From Calendula officinalis (Eukaryota > Streptophyta > Magnoliopsida > Asterales > Asteraceae), in NCBI GenBank assembly GCA_963853835.1, contig OY970820.1, forward strand, positions 74,768,909 through 74,832,908: a stretch of DNA of 64,000 nt, given 5' to 3'. Both the position numbers and the translations under genes were made by a program. Position 1 is the stretch's first letter. Each line of letters begins with the position of its first letter. The notes beneath the pieces are model-generated. The model ran no database searches. It had not been told where the DNA came from and saw only the letters and a program-made list of their open reading frames with translations. Shown here in pieces: positions 1 to 10,399 of the stretch.

Positions 1-2
1 AT

Positions 3-3000
3 TTCGCAGGAACCCTGGAAGGTTCGGCTCGATATTGGCTATCTAGCTTACCCCAAAGGAGCATAGCTAGCTTTGAAGAACTTGCTGCTCAGTTCAGCCA
101 CAGCTTCATCCAGCAAAAGAAGTATCAGCAGAAATCCCAATCCATAATGGCGTGCAGACAGCGAGAAGGGGAGTCTAATAAGTCATACTTTAAAAGGTTC
201 AATGAACAAAGCCGGAAGATGCCCGTCCGGGAGGATTCACTCATAATAGCAGCCTTCACGTACGGTCTTCGCGAAGGCGAGTTGTTCAGGGAGTTGTCGA
301 AAAGGGATTTTGTCAAAGCAGATGATCTGATCAATACAGTGAATAAAGTGCTTAAACAGGAGGAAGAAAGCGCAGAGAAGCTACGCTTTGAAGCTCAGGA
401 AAAGAAAAATGCGCCCGGATCAGCTTCAATTCGGAGTGCCGAAAGGTCAAGAGGTCACGAAAGAGGTTCCTTTCGACCAAACTTTTCCAATCGACTAACG
501 TTTAAAGGAAAAGCCTCGGGGGGAAGGTTCCCAAATGGAAGTCATGAATACTCTCGCCCGGAAGCTTTCACAGCTTCTGGTCCAAAAACAGATAAGGAAG
601 GGAGTTTTCCCCGAAAGAGGTACCCTCGTGACCCGAACGCTTATTGTGAGTTTCACAAGATAATGGGCCACGCTACGACAACCTGCGAAAGCTATAAAAG
701 AGAAAAAGAAGCTCAAAAGAAGGGAAAAGGCGTAGAGGGTATAACAGAAACACCAAAAGGCGGAGCAACCGTGTATGATACCGAGATCCTGATGATGGGG
801 GAGGAGGTTTGTTCTACATCTCCTCAGCGGAAGCGAAAGGGAGTCGCTATAGAATTCGGGAGGGATGAACCTGTTCCCGAAGGATATGTGGGAATGGAGC
901 CGTTGGTGATTTGTGGAGCTATCGCTCGAGCAATGGTTCGTCGAATTTACGTGGACAGAGGGAGTTCCGCTAACATTATGTACGATCATTGTTTCGAAAA
1001 GTTCTCTCCTGAAATCAAGGCTTTCCTCAAACCAGCGACGTCCTCGGTCGTAGGATTTTCAGGACGATCAGTGTGGCCACGAGGAAAGATTCATTTGCCT
1101 TTGGTGTTAACGGATTGGAACTCTAGCCGCAACAAATCCATTGTGGCTGAATTTATTGTCATTGAAGCTCCCTCCAGATACAACGTTATTTTAGGACGAA
1201 CCGGAATGTGGCAGTTACAGGCGATTGCATCCACCGTTCATGGTCTGCTCAAGTTCCCTTCGGAACATGGGATACTCACAATGCAGAGCATGCCTATGCC
1301 CATGACAGAGTGTGGAAGCGTCACACATCAAGACAGTTGGACGGAGCAGGAAGAAACTCAGGTTGTAGTGAATGAGGAGTATCCGGAAGTAACCATTCGG
1401 TTGGGAGGAGACCTTCCTCCCAAGTTAAAGGGGGAGCTTGAGGTACTCCTCAGGAAAAACAGAGACGTGTTCGCTTGGGAACCCAAGGATATGACGGGTG
1501 TATCCCGAGAATTCGCAGAACATAAGCTGAACATTAACCCGGCGTTTACCCCGGTAAAGCAGTCAAAAAGAGGAATGGCAGTCGACCGAGTCAAAGTAGT
1601 GAGCAAGGAGGTGGAAGATTTAGTATTAGCAGGGGTATTACGAAGCACCCAATACCCAGAATGGATAGCCAATCCAGTATTGGTAAAAAAAGGAGACGGA
1701 TCGATGCGGATGTGCGTAGATTTCAAAGACCTTAATAAAGCATGTCCCAAGGACAGCTATCCTCTTCCAGAAATAGAGCAGAAAGTAGAGGCGTTGGGAG
1801 GATACAAATGGAAATCCTTCCTGGACGCCTACAAGGGATACCATCAGGTGCAAATGGCCAAGGAAGACGAAGAGAAAACGGCTTTCCATACGGCTAAGGG
1901 CACATTCTGCTACATTAAAATGCCCTTTGGGCTGCGAAATGCAGGAGCCACGTACCAGCGATTGGTTGATAAGGCTTTCGAGAAGCAAATAGGTCGTAAT
2001 CTGGAGGTATATGTCGATGATATGGTAATTAAAAGCGTAGGTGATAGTGACCTGATCAGGGATACTGAAGAAACCTTACGGCAGTTACAGAAGATTAATA
2101 TGAAGCTGAATCCCAAGAAATGTTCATTCGGCATGAGTAGAGGCAAGTTTCTAGGCCACATCGTGACACCTTCCGGCATACAAGCCAATCCGGAGAAGAT
2201 AGAAAGCCTGTTGAAAACAGGAACCCCACGAACGGTGAAGGAAGTACAGGCCTTGAACGGGAAGCTGGCAGCTCTAGGACGCTTCTTGGCGAAATCCGCA
2301 GAAAGGTCCATCCCTTTCTTCAAAACCCTTCACGGGTGCACCAAGAAAGGAAGAGTGGAATGGACTGAGGAAGCAGAAAAAGCATTCGAAGAATTAAAAC
2401 GCTACTTACGAAGCATTCCTACCATGGCCAGTCCTAAAATCGGAGAAGCTCTAGTTATGTACTTGTCAACAGGAAGGGAGGCAATCAGCTCGGTACTCAT
2501 CGCAGAAAGAGAAGGAAGGCAAGTACCGGTGTACTTTGTCAGTCGGGTGCTACAAGGTGCAGAACTAAACTACTCGATAGTCGAAAAATTAATCTTGAGC
2601 TTGATATACTCGGTTAGAAGATTGAAGAGATACTTTCAAGCCCATACGGTAACAATTCTAACTAATCAGCCGATCAAAAACATATTGCTCCGACCCGAAC
2701 GGTCTGGACGAATGACTAAATGGGCAATAGAGCTTGGGGAGTACGAGATGGTGTTCAAACCAAGGCCAAGTATAAAGGGTCAAGCACTGGCAGACTTTTT
2801 ATTAGAAATGCCGGACGAAGAAAGGCCGACCGGAGAAAGTTTACAAATTGAGGAAAAAGGGGAATCAGTATGTGGAGGAAGCGGTGTTCTTTGGCAAATG
2901 TACACTGACGGAGCTGCAGGAGCGGATGGGTGTGGCGCAGGAGTCGTCCTATCCGGACCTAGGGAAGAGAAAGTAACATACGCCCTAAGGTTCGATTTTG

Positions 3001-4607
3001 CATGTTCAAATAACGAAGCTGAATATGAAGCGTTGTTAGCAGGCTTGAGCCTGGCCAAGAGTTTAGAAGTAAAAGAGCTGGAAGCATTCACAGACTCAAT
3101 GTTGGTCGTTAACCAGGTGAATGGGTCCTACGAAGCCAAAGAAAGTCACATGAAGCGATACTTGGAACAAGTAAAAAACAAAGTGGTCGGATTCGGAAAA
3201 TTCAAAATCACTCAGGTTCCCCGAACCAAAAACAAAGAAGCGGACGCACTTAGCAAGTTAGCTTCAATGTTATACCACCACCTCACGAAAGAGGTTCTAG
3301 TGGAAGTGCTACCAAGAAGAAGCATTGAGAGGGTAACGCAGGAGGTCGCAGACATAGATGAAAGCGAAAATTGCTGGATGAAGCCAATCAAGCAATACAT
3401 TACAGAAGGAACTCTCCCTCCTAACCCAGGCGAAGCAAGAAAGGTTAGGATGAATGCTGGAAGGTACGTGATCAAGAATGATCAATTATACCGAAAGGGG
3501 TACTCTACTCCATGGTTGCGATGCCTGGGCAAAGCAGAATCTCAGAAAGCAATACAGGAGGTACATGAAGGCCTTTGCGGAGCACATGCAGGATCGAGGG
3601 CTTTGACACAAAAGGTATTCAGAATGGGGTACTTTTGGCCCCAAATGTCTAAGGACATCCAAGAATACGTCAAGAAGTGTCATAAATGCCAAGCATATTC
3701 AAATGTCCCTAACCAAGCACCCGTCAATCTTACGAGTATCCAAAGCCCATGGCCGTTCTGTCAGTGGGGAATCGACATAGTAGGTCCTTTTCCGAAAGCT
3801 CCAGGAGGTCTAAAGTTCTTAGTGGTGGCGGTAGATTACTTCACCAAGTGGGTTGAAGCAAAGCCATTGGCATGCATCTCAGGAGCGAACGTTGTGAAGT
3901 TCGTATGGAAACAAATCGTCTGTAGGTTTGGCCTCCCACATACCATCATAAGCGACAACGGAAAACAATTTGCCAACAACCCTTTTAAAGAATGGTGTGC
4001 AAATTTGAGCATTCGTCAAAACTTTACATCCGTCGCTCACCCCCAAGCCAATGGGCAAACTGAGGTAACAAATAGAACTATAGTAAAGGGAATAAAGAAA
4101 CGATTGAATCGAGCAGAAGGGGGATGGGCGGACGAATTACAAAGCGTACTGTGGGCATACCGAACCACAGCAAGGAGCGCAACTCAAGAGACCCCTTATA
4201 GTCTAGTGTACGGGTCAGAGGCGGTCATACCACTTGAGGTTATCTTACCATCCCCACGGGTTGAAAACTTCCGTCTAGATGAAAACACGGAAGCACTAAG
4301 GCATAACCTAGACCTGGTAGAAGAACGGAGAAAAAACGCCGCCCTACGACAGGCGATGTACAAGCTGCGGACGGAAGGATACTACAACACGAAAGTCCGG
4401 GGGGCAACATGCAAGGTAGGAGACCTGGTGTTGCGAAAGAACGAGGCTAGCCTTCACTACAAACCAGGAAAGCTTACACCCAATTGGGAAGGTCCATACA
4501 GGGTGAGGGAGGCTAGAAGAAACGGTTCATACGTGTTAGAAGGAATGAATGGGTCGACCATCCCTCGAACTTGGAACATGAGGAACTTACGTAAGTTCCA
4601 CTATTAG
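3..4607 (+). CDS. Tat-type gag-pol polyprotein (5' partial)
   Basis: The frame is open from base 3 to the TAG at 4605-4607, so the ATG at 147 is internal; the codons before it already read as retrotransposon gag. Counting from the ATG at 147, a CX2HX4HX4C knuckle lies at residues 167-180. Next come an aspartic protease whose active site reads VDRGSS, reverse transcriptase with YVDDM, a degenerate gypsy-type RNase H, a second RNase H with YTDGA, NEAEYEAL, TDSMLV and KEADALS motifs, and integrase with an HHCC finger (ending KKCHKCQ) and DDE motifs (GIDIVGPF, IISDNGKQF, ANGQTEV). No chromodomain is seen. The product would make particles, cDNA and the integration complex. Arg in place of Thr or Ser in the protease triad is odd. 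Confidence 0.92.
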   Translation, partial: FAGTLEGSARYWLSSLPQRSIASFEELAAQFSHSFIQQKKYQQKSQSIMACRQREGESNKSYFKRFNEQSRKMPVREDSLIIAAFTYGLREGELFRELSKRDFVKADDLINTVNKVLKQEEESAEKLRFEAQEKKNAPGSASIRSAERSRGHERGSFRPNFSNRLTFKGKASGGRFPNGSHEYSRPEAFTASGPKTDKEGSFPRKRYPRDPNAYCEFHKIMGHATTTCESYKREKEAQKKGKGVEGITETPKGGATVYDTEILMMGEEVCSTSPQRKRKGVAIEFGRDEPVPEGYVGMEPLVICGAIARAMVRRIYVDRGSSANIMYDHCFEKFSPEIKAFLKPATSSVVGFSGRSVWPRGKIHLPLVLTDWNSSRNKSIVAEFIVIEAPSRYNVILGRTGMWQLQAIASTVHGLLKFPSEHGILTMQSMPMPMTECGSVTHQDSWTEQEETQVVVNEEYPEVTIRLGGDLPPKLKGELEVLLRKNRDVFAWEPKDMTGVSREFAEHKLNINPAFTPVKQSKRGMAVDRVKVVSKEVEDLVLAGVLRSTQYPEWIANPVLVKKGDGSMRMCVDFKDLNKACPKDSYPLPEIEQKVEALGGYKWKSFLDAYKGYHQVQMAKEDEEKTAFHTAKGTFCYIKMPFGLRNAGATYQRLVDKAFEKQIGRNLEVYVDDMVIKSVGDSDLIRDTEETLRQLQKINMKLNPKKCSFGMSRGKFLGHIVTPSGIQANPEKIESLLKTGTPRTVKEVQALNGKLAALGRFLAKSAERSIPFFKTLHGCTKKGRVEWTEEAEKAFEELKRYLRSIPTMASPKIGEALVMYLSTGREAISSVLIAEREGRQVPVYFVSRVLQGAELNYSIVEKLILSLIYSVRRLKRYFQAHTVTILTNQPIKNILLRPERSGRMTKWAIELGEYEMVFKPRPSIKGQALADFLLEMPDEERPTGESLQIEEKGESVCGGSGVLWQMYTDGAAGADGCGAGVVLSGPREEKVTYALRFDFACSNNEAEYEALLAGLSLAKSLEVKELEAFTDSMLVVNQVNGSYEAKESHMKRYLEQVKNKVVGFGKFKITQVPRTKNKEADALSKLASMLYHHLTKEVLVEVLPRRSIERVTQEVADIDESENCWMKPIKQYITEGTLPPNPGEARKVRMNAGRYVIKNDQLYRKGYSTPWLRCLGKAESQKAIQEVHEGLCGAHAGSRALTQKVFRMGYFWPQMSKDIQEYVKKCHKCQAYSNVPNQAPVNLTSIQSPWPFCQWGIDIVGPFPKAPGGLKFLVVAVDYFTKWVEAKPLACISGANVVKFVWKQIVCRFGLPHTIISDNGKQFANNPFKEWCANLSIRQNFTSVAHPQANGQTEVTNRTIVKGIKKRLNRAEGGWADELQSVLWAYRTTARSATQETPYSLVYGSEAVIPLEVILPSPRVENFRLDENTEALRHNLDLVEERRKNAALRQAMYKLRTEGYYNTKVRGATCKVGDLVLRKNEASLHYKPGKLTPNWEGPYRVREARRNGSYVLEGMNGSTIPRTWNMRNLRKFHY

Positions 4608-5099
4608 GGTACTGAAAGGTCGCTCTTATGCTGCGATCAGCTTTTTATGTTTAAAATGTTGTACGAATCATTCCTTAATTATCGTTTGTATTAAGTTGAA
4701 TGAATTAATGAAAGCCCCTGCGGACGGGTTCTTTTGTCTTATTAAATGACGATTATTAGACTACGGAGTTCTAATAAATTCATACGAATAAGAGAGGAGT
4801 GTTCTAATCCCATAAATGATTAAACATTCTATCTATAGTTAAAATCAACCAATGCGATGAAGCGTAAGCATGCACGCGAAATTACACAAAATTCTAAGGA
4901 GGGACGCCTCTAAGAATAAGAAATTTGCGTAAAATATAACGAAAAAACAAACAAAAATGCGAATATGAACATACGTAATATAAAGCAACGACATATATTG
5001 AACAAAAGCGAACATACAAATTACAACCATCAAAAGAAAATCGTTGTTAGAACAAACAAGGCTAATACAAACAAACACCCGCTGACGATGATACCAAAC
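4608..5099. other. Non-coding spacer between pol and the antisense gene
   Basis: About 490 bases separate the pol stop from the stop of the convergent antisense gene. The stretch is AT-rich, has no convincing ORF, and presumably holds the 3' end of the antisense transcript. Nothing else was recognised. Confidence 0.5.
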
Positions 5100-7621
5100 C
5101 TACGCGGAGGGGTCTTGACGTTGAACAGAAGTTTCTGTTACATCTTCCGGACCGGAAGGTACTTGGAGAAGTTGGGATTTCAATTCACCTAAGGAGACAG
5201 CACCAGACTCGAGAGATTGAAGCAAAGGATGGCGGGTAGATACCAGTTCACCAAATAAACTCATAATATTCGTTTGAGCATCCGGGTAGTTGTGGACCGG
5301 AGGAGCGTCCTTGAGCAGATCTGCATACGCCCTATGAGTATCCAAGCAGCCTTGGTATTGACCGAACCTGATGCTTTCCCTTTGAAGGTTGGTGTTCGCA
5401 GCCACAAATTCGTTTGAGGACAGAAAAGCCTGCACAGTACCAGGAATACCCCTCTGAAGTAACCAACCAATGTCTTGGTAGCAGCCCCCAACCAATCCTT
5501 GTAATCTCTCACTCTCCTTAACAGAAAGATCCAAAGCTTTCTTCGCTTGAGCAGCCTTCTCCATCAACAGATGCTCCAATTCAGCAATTCTGGCAGGAAG
5601 AGCGCTGTATTCGCTCTTCAACTCAATAATTTGGGCATCCTTGGCAGACAAAGACTTTCTTATCTCTTCAATGCCCGCCACAAGCTCACGGTTTTCTTCA
5701 ACCAAAGACTCGTTCACACTCACCAAACGGTTCTTCTCCTCCATCTCTTTTTGATGCAACCTCTTGACAGTACCTATCAGTTCATCCAGACGAGCAAACT
5801 CTAGCTTATCATGAAGAGAAGACTGGCGGTTGCGAACACCTCTCGCATGCAACTCTGATAAAAGCTCCGTGGCAGAAAACAGCTCAGATTGGGCCTTCAG
5901 AAATATACCCTCGTCAGAAAAAGCTTCAAAGCCCGACATAGGATGGGCAACGGTGTGCACAATAGGAGAAGAAGAGGTAACAACAACGGCTGGTTCGGGT
6001 ACTTGCGAGCCTGGTAGTTTTGTAGTATTGAAAGGTTCAGCAGTAGACGCAGAAATGGTTGTGCGTACCTTTTTGCCTACAATAGAAAAATAAATTAAAA
6101 ACGGATAACATAAGAGCACTCGAACTTTTAACCAGGAAAGTAAACTTACCCAAAAACGGGAAGGTAGGTAATGATGATTGACTTTGGGACGATTGTGATG
6201 AAAAAGAACTCTTCACGGTAGAAGATAATTGCATGCCAGAGCCAAACAAGCTGCTTCCAAAAGCAGCCAACGCAGATGTGCTTGATGATACGAAAGGACG
6301 TTTGAACGATGAAGTGGGTACGGTAATCACTGAAGGATCTCCAGAAACAATCACAGGAGCAGCTTGCGGCATGGTAGTGGATGGAGGCTCAGAAAAGATC
6401 GCAACATTGGTAGGACCTTCGGAAGTAATGGTTTGTTCGGGTAACACTACATAACACACGCAGGTTAGTTTCAAGTCTCCCGAGAAAAAAAAAAAAAAAA
6501 GAAGAAAACAAAATACAAATCGTACCTTCATCTTGAACAACGATCCGTTTTGGGGAAGAATGGGAAGCTCCACCAAGCGGTCTCTTCAACCGAGTAGTTT
6601 TCATCTTCTCAGGAACGGAAACGGAGCGGACAGATCGTACCTTTCGGGGTTTGGAAATTTCCACTTGAGAATCATGCACCATGGTATCTTCAACCGTGAA
6701 AACTGGAGGGTGCGGATCAAGAGCGATGCTGGATGTCACAACGGTGGTGGAGACGATAGAGGCATCCGGAGTCCCTTCAGAGCTTTCTAGCGCTTCCGAT
6801 GGTGGAAGGAAGGGCGCAATAGGTCCGTCAATCACGGAAACTACACCGGAAGGAGGGACACCTTTCGGCATTTTTAAACGTTGAAGTAGCGACACCTCTT
6901 TACCGTCAATCATCCAGATCGGACGAATGCCTTGGGAGTAATACGAAGGGCTCAAGTCCGCCATTCCCAGGAAAGTTTCGTCGGGATCTTCCCACCGAAT
7001 CTCGACAGACGAAAGGGTTTGGATTTGAACAGTTTCCTCAGGAGTCAACTCCGGGGGCGACTCAGAAGTACGGCCGACAATCTTTCCCCAAGGAAACTTC
7101 ACATCTTTAAAGGCTGAGCGATCAACAAACAGAAACCCATTCTTCCAGCCATGGATTGAATCTCTCAAACCAATGATGTGCTCGCTGCGCCCAGCCCGTA
7201 AGGTAAGAACAGCCCAATCCCCGCGACCGGTAACTACGTACAGGTTGCGAAATAACTTGGGGGACAAGGGTATACCAAGAGATCGGCACAGCATGATGAA
7301 GGCGATGATCTTTCGGAAGGAGTTGGGGGCAAGTTGTGCGACATGCAGTTCAAGATCCTGAAGCAACGCGATGATGAAATCATCAAGAGGAAAGCGGAGC
7401 CCCCCTGACAGATGTTGAAGATAGACAGGTTCAAAACCCTCAGGAGGTGATTTAATGCTTTCTGACTCCGTGGGCAGGCGAAGAGCATATCGAGGGTTGA
7501 TATGGAAATCAGAAATAATAGAGGGTAGATCGGCGGCGGAAAGACTGGTATGTGTGTTAAAGGCAGTAATCTTGGCAGATTTCTCGCTTTTATCCTTCAT
7601 TGGCTTATCTTTCTTAGTCAT
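5100..7621 (-). CDS. Spliced antisense ORF of the Tat element (putative gypsy-type transposon protein)
   Basis: Three exons on the minus strand join cleanly: 7621-6526, 6446-6150 and 6076-5100. The introns (6525-6447, 79 nt; 6149-6077, 73 nt) both start GT and end AG, both are phase 1, and the joined frame is 789 codons plus stop. Exon 1 carries the conserved domain Pfam calls Transposase_28, 'putative gypsy type transposon' (roughly residues 45-215). Exon 2 is Ser/Thr-rich. Exon 3 is a long coiled coil (about residues 505-690 of the joined protein). Tat elements are known to carry such antisense ORFs, but their function is unknown. The start is the ATG at 7621, about 80 nt below a TATA box. 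The protein family is fairly sure; the exact splicing is my prediction. Confidence 0.82.
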
Positions 7622-7701
7622 TCTGGCTTCGAAAGATTGGGGGAAAAAGAGAAGTTAAAAGGAAAACGGGAATGGTAAAGAAGGGAGGAGACGAAAAACA
7701 A

Positions 7702-7708
7702 GTTATAT
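7702..7708 (-). promoter_or_regulatory. TATA box for the antisense gene
   Basis: TATATAA reads on the minus strand about 80 nt upstream of the ATG at 7621. This fits a separate promoter facing into the element, opposite to the LTR promoter. Confidence 0.5.
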
Positions 7709-7880
7709 AGGCAGAGAAGTTGCGAAGACTCGCAATAATGGTTATAACGGTCGAAAAAACCAAAGTAACGGTAACTTTAGAAAAACAGACGGAGAAGCGA
7801 CGTTTAAGTCAGAGTTGAGGAAACAGGTTGAAGTTAGAAGCAAACTTACGCATAAAATTTCACCTCCAACTTAGGGGACT

Positions 7881-8485
7881 TAATAAGACATAGTCAAAAT
7901 ACATGACCTGCAGCGATACATCGGATACCCGGACGGAAGGTTTCGACGAACGGTATCAGGCCCACATCCCCATGTGGTGATCCAAGTGCCAAACGGATTT
8001 TCCGGATAAAGTGCATTGAGCCACGAGAACATTTAATGCGACTTGAGCCCAAGACGGCTCGAGTGAAAGCCTGAGCCTTTATACCACGGACAACAGGACG
8101 AACCACAACTCTTTGTCCGAAAGATCCCCGTATAAACCAGTCCAAAGAAGGAAGAACGATCCTTCCCGCCTAAGCGTCCGGCTATAAATACATATACCAA
8201 CTAACAAGATAAGGTACGCTATCCTTCCACATTACATCTAGCATTCAATACGACCAGAGTTCTGGCATTGAATGCTAACATTATCACGCTTATACACCTC
8301 GTTCAATTCCGCATCTCTGATAGACCTTACGTCACAAATAATCTAACTTGAGCGTCGGAGTGTTCTCACGAGGATAACCCTCGGGGAGCATCTGACCAAG
8401 GGTTTCGGTTGTCTGCAGGTTCTACATCGTTGACTTGAGGAGGGCTTACCGTCCGTTCCGACCTCACAAGGAACCGGTTTCAACA
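7881..8485 (+). repeat. 3' LTR of the Tat element
   Basis: The right end is firm: CA at 8484-8485, followed by CYP86A coding sequence. The left end is less sure. I place it after a short purine-rich tract (TTAGGGGACT, 7871-7880) that fits a polypurine tract; the first bases are TA, not TG. A TATA box (CTATAAATA) at 8182-8190 would serve as the LTR promoter. The 5' LTR lies outside the window, so its length and identity cannot be checked. Confidence 0.65.
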
Positions 8486-8490
8486 TTTGC
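8486..8490 (+). repeat. Probable target-site duplication of the Tat insertion (TTTGC)
   Basis: These five bases follow the terminal CA of the LTR and also belong to the CYP86A reading frame. A 5-bp duplication is usual for Ty3/gypsy integrases. The partner copy should sit just before the 5' LTR, outside the window. Confidence 0.5.
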
Positions 8491-9164
8491 AGAGTTGCCT
8501 CGGTGGCGGAGTCAAACGCCGTCGCAAATGGATTCTCCGACAACTCGGTAGATAATGTTTCCGGGTCTTTACCGAAAGTTAACCCGCAAATGTTGTCGAA
8601 CGTTAACCGGAGCAAAAGATCTTGCAAATCGACGGGGATGTTTTCTTCAGAAGCTTTTTCCAAAATGCGCCATAATCTTGTTTTAATAGTCCGGCTAACC
8701 CACCTAGCCATGGCTTGCCGGAGTGTTCGTGTGGTGAACTCCAAGGCCGCTGTTTTCCGCTGTATCAACCACGTTTCGCCGTCGCTGTTGAATACGCCTT
8801 GACCTAAAAGATCATGAAACGCTGTTTGCCACGTGGGTCCTTTGGGGTAATTTTCAAACCGGGTTCGAAGTATGTGTTCGATGTTTTTCGGGTTACAAGT
8901 AACCGTATAAAACCCTTGTTTGCGTGCAAAGAAGGGTAAGGCGATTGTGGTGGTCTGATAAGTTCCAGTTCCACCATTGGAGGATCGTAGGTTTCCGGCG
9001 ATCCAGTCATGAATCCGAGACCTGTTTAGGAAGAGAATAGGAAGGCTGCCGAAGAAAGGGTAGACGTGAGGGCCGGAAAGACGGCGATAGAGGTGGTGGA
9101 ACCACAGGAAATAAGCTGAAGTGGTGGCTACCACCATGAACATGATAATAAGGTCAGCTTCCAT
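8486..9164 (-). pseudogene. CYP86A-type fatty-acid omega-hydroxylase, 3' half cut off by the Tat insertion
   Basis: From the ATG at 9164 the frame reads as the first 226 codons of a CYP86A cytochrome P450: N-terminal membrane anchor, Pro/Gly hinge with PFFGSLP, then conserved stretches such as NYPKGPTWQ, FNSDGETW, QRKTAALEFTTRTLRQAMAR and LTFDNICGLTFGKDP. Members hydroxylate the omega carbon of fatty acids at the ER for cutin and suberin. Homology stops at codon 226, where the LTR begins; the oxygen-binding helix I, ExxR and heme-Cys loop are absent. No stop or frameshift occurs before the break, so the insertion is probably recent. About 45 further codons read into the LTR and are not native. 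The remaining half should lie left of the window. Confidence 0.88.
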
Positions 9165-9228
9165 GGTGCACGGTATTGGTGTGTGTCTTTTTGGTTGTGA
9201 CTTTGATGAAAAAGGTAGTGCAAAAGGG

Positions 9229-9235
9229 TTTATAT
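9229..9235 (-). promoter_or_regulatory. TATA box of the CYP86A gene
   Basis: ATATAAA on the minus strand lies about 65 nt upstream of the ATG at 9164. The promoter and 5' end of the broken gene thus appear intact, so a truncated or chimeric transcript could still be made. Confidence 0.45.
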
Positions 9236-9631
9236 TTGAAGAGCAAAGAGCTCGGGAGTGGTGTAATAGAAAAGTTATTTAAATTTAGGAGCGAGTTGTT
9301 GAGAAAATATTCTTTTGGGCTTTGAATTTATGTGGAGATCTTTGGTTGATAGGAACTTGTGTGTTAATGTTTTCGGTTTTTTAAATTTAATTACTTGCTT
9401 TTTCAACTCTATTTTCTTTACTAACTTGAAATAATTAATAAATAGTGATTATGTTGTATATTCACCAAAATAGCAATATTTGTTGAGAAATATTCTAAAT
9501 AGAGTATGCTTGTATGTTAAATTTATACAATCAACTTTTGATAATTATGTCATCTATTTATGGTTTTAGTTTTATTTATAAGTTAGACATAGTTTTTCAA
9601 ATATAAATATACGCATGTGAAAAATGGACCG
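9236..9631. other. AT-rich upstream region of CYP86A
   Basis: No ORF or repeat was recognised here. It is probably the promoter-distal flank of the disrupted P450 gene. Confidence 0.4.
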
Positions 9632-9910
9632 AGAACTAACCCAATCGGACCGGACTGTACAAAGCTATATTGGTTCAGTTATCGGTTCTAATTTTCATGC
9701 GAAATCGGTTCTCGGTTCAGTCCAAAACCAAGAAAAGACATAAAAAAAGTCGATGAAAGTTTCACGATTCTCGGTTCCCGTTGGTTCTTGGTCCGGTTCG
9801 GTTCCAAGGATCTTCGGTTTAGTTCGATTCTACGTGTCTTTGGTTCGGTTCTCAATCCAGTCGAAATCATTTTCTCGGTTCTCAGTTTGATTCGGTTCAA
9901 AGATTTTGGG
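9632..9910. repeat. Degenerate CGGTTC/GGTTC-rich repeat tract
   Basis: Short variants of CGGTTC and GGTTCGG recur on both strands with irregular spacing. Such tracts often form the inside of hAT-type MITEs, but no terminal inverted repeats or target duplication could be fixed here. Confidence 0.5.
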
Positions 9911-10399
9911 TTTTATTTAAAGTATTCATATAATTTTGAAAAAAAAAATCAACACGGTTTGGCACGTCGACCCGTACATAAGCCAACCCGACCTGATTTA
10001 TTAACGGGTTGAACATGTCGACCTATCTTTGACCCGAACCTATTTATGGTTAACCCACCTGATTTTATTCATGTCGAGTTGCGCGGTGGTGTCACAAAAA
10101 GATTGGGAATATCTTTGAGGGAAAATTGTCAAAAGGGGGTGATTAATCAATTTGTTTTCTTTAAAAAATGCGCAAATTAAACTGTCTCATCTAGAAACAT
10201 AACCGATCCAACTTGGTCCGAGAAAGGAAGTGTGTTTGATTCACAACCAATATGAGGGTAATTGGGATGTTTAACTTGTTTAGTATGTACCCTTAAAAAC
10301 GGTTGTACCACCCACTCACCAGTATCTAGGTCCACCATCTCAACCAGTAAACCCGCCACCATTGTCGCCTGATTCACTTACAACTACAAGTATTGTTAA
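9911..10399. other. Intergenic stretch with GACCCG/GGGTTGA-rich segment
   Basis: Bases 9955-10085 carry repeated CCCGACC and GGGTTGA-like words, as in the hAT-like sequences at 41755 and 59979. The rest is featureless, and no gene is supported. Confidence 0.35.

Larger units (their letters stand above)
1..8485 (+). mobile_element. Ty3/gypsy Tat-lineage LTR retrotransposon, 5' end beyond the window
   Basis: The element holds, in order, the end of gag, protease, reverse transcriptase, two RNase H modules, integrase, a spliced gene on the opposite strand, and a 3' LTR. A second, archaeal-type RNase H and an extra antisense ORF between integrase and the 3' LTR are known traits of the Tat clade (Ogre, Retand, Grande relatives). 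The 5' LTR, leader and start of gag lie left of base 1. The right LTR ends in CA at 8485, exactly where CYP86A homology on the minus strand resumes. Both long frames are open, so the copy looks young. Confidence 0.9.

Noticed and set aside
495..3692. Minus-strand frames of 68-164 residues across the gag-pol gene
   Set aside because: Shadow frames of a well-supported polyprotein with no family resemblance or start context.
8343..8485. C-terminal 45 codons of the P450-like frame as a real tail
   Set aside because: They read through the LTR of the inserted element; CYP86A homology ends at 8486.
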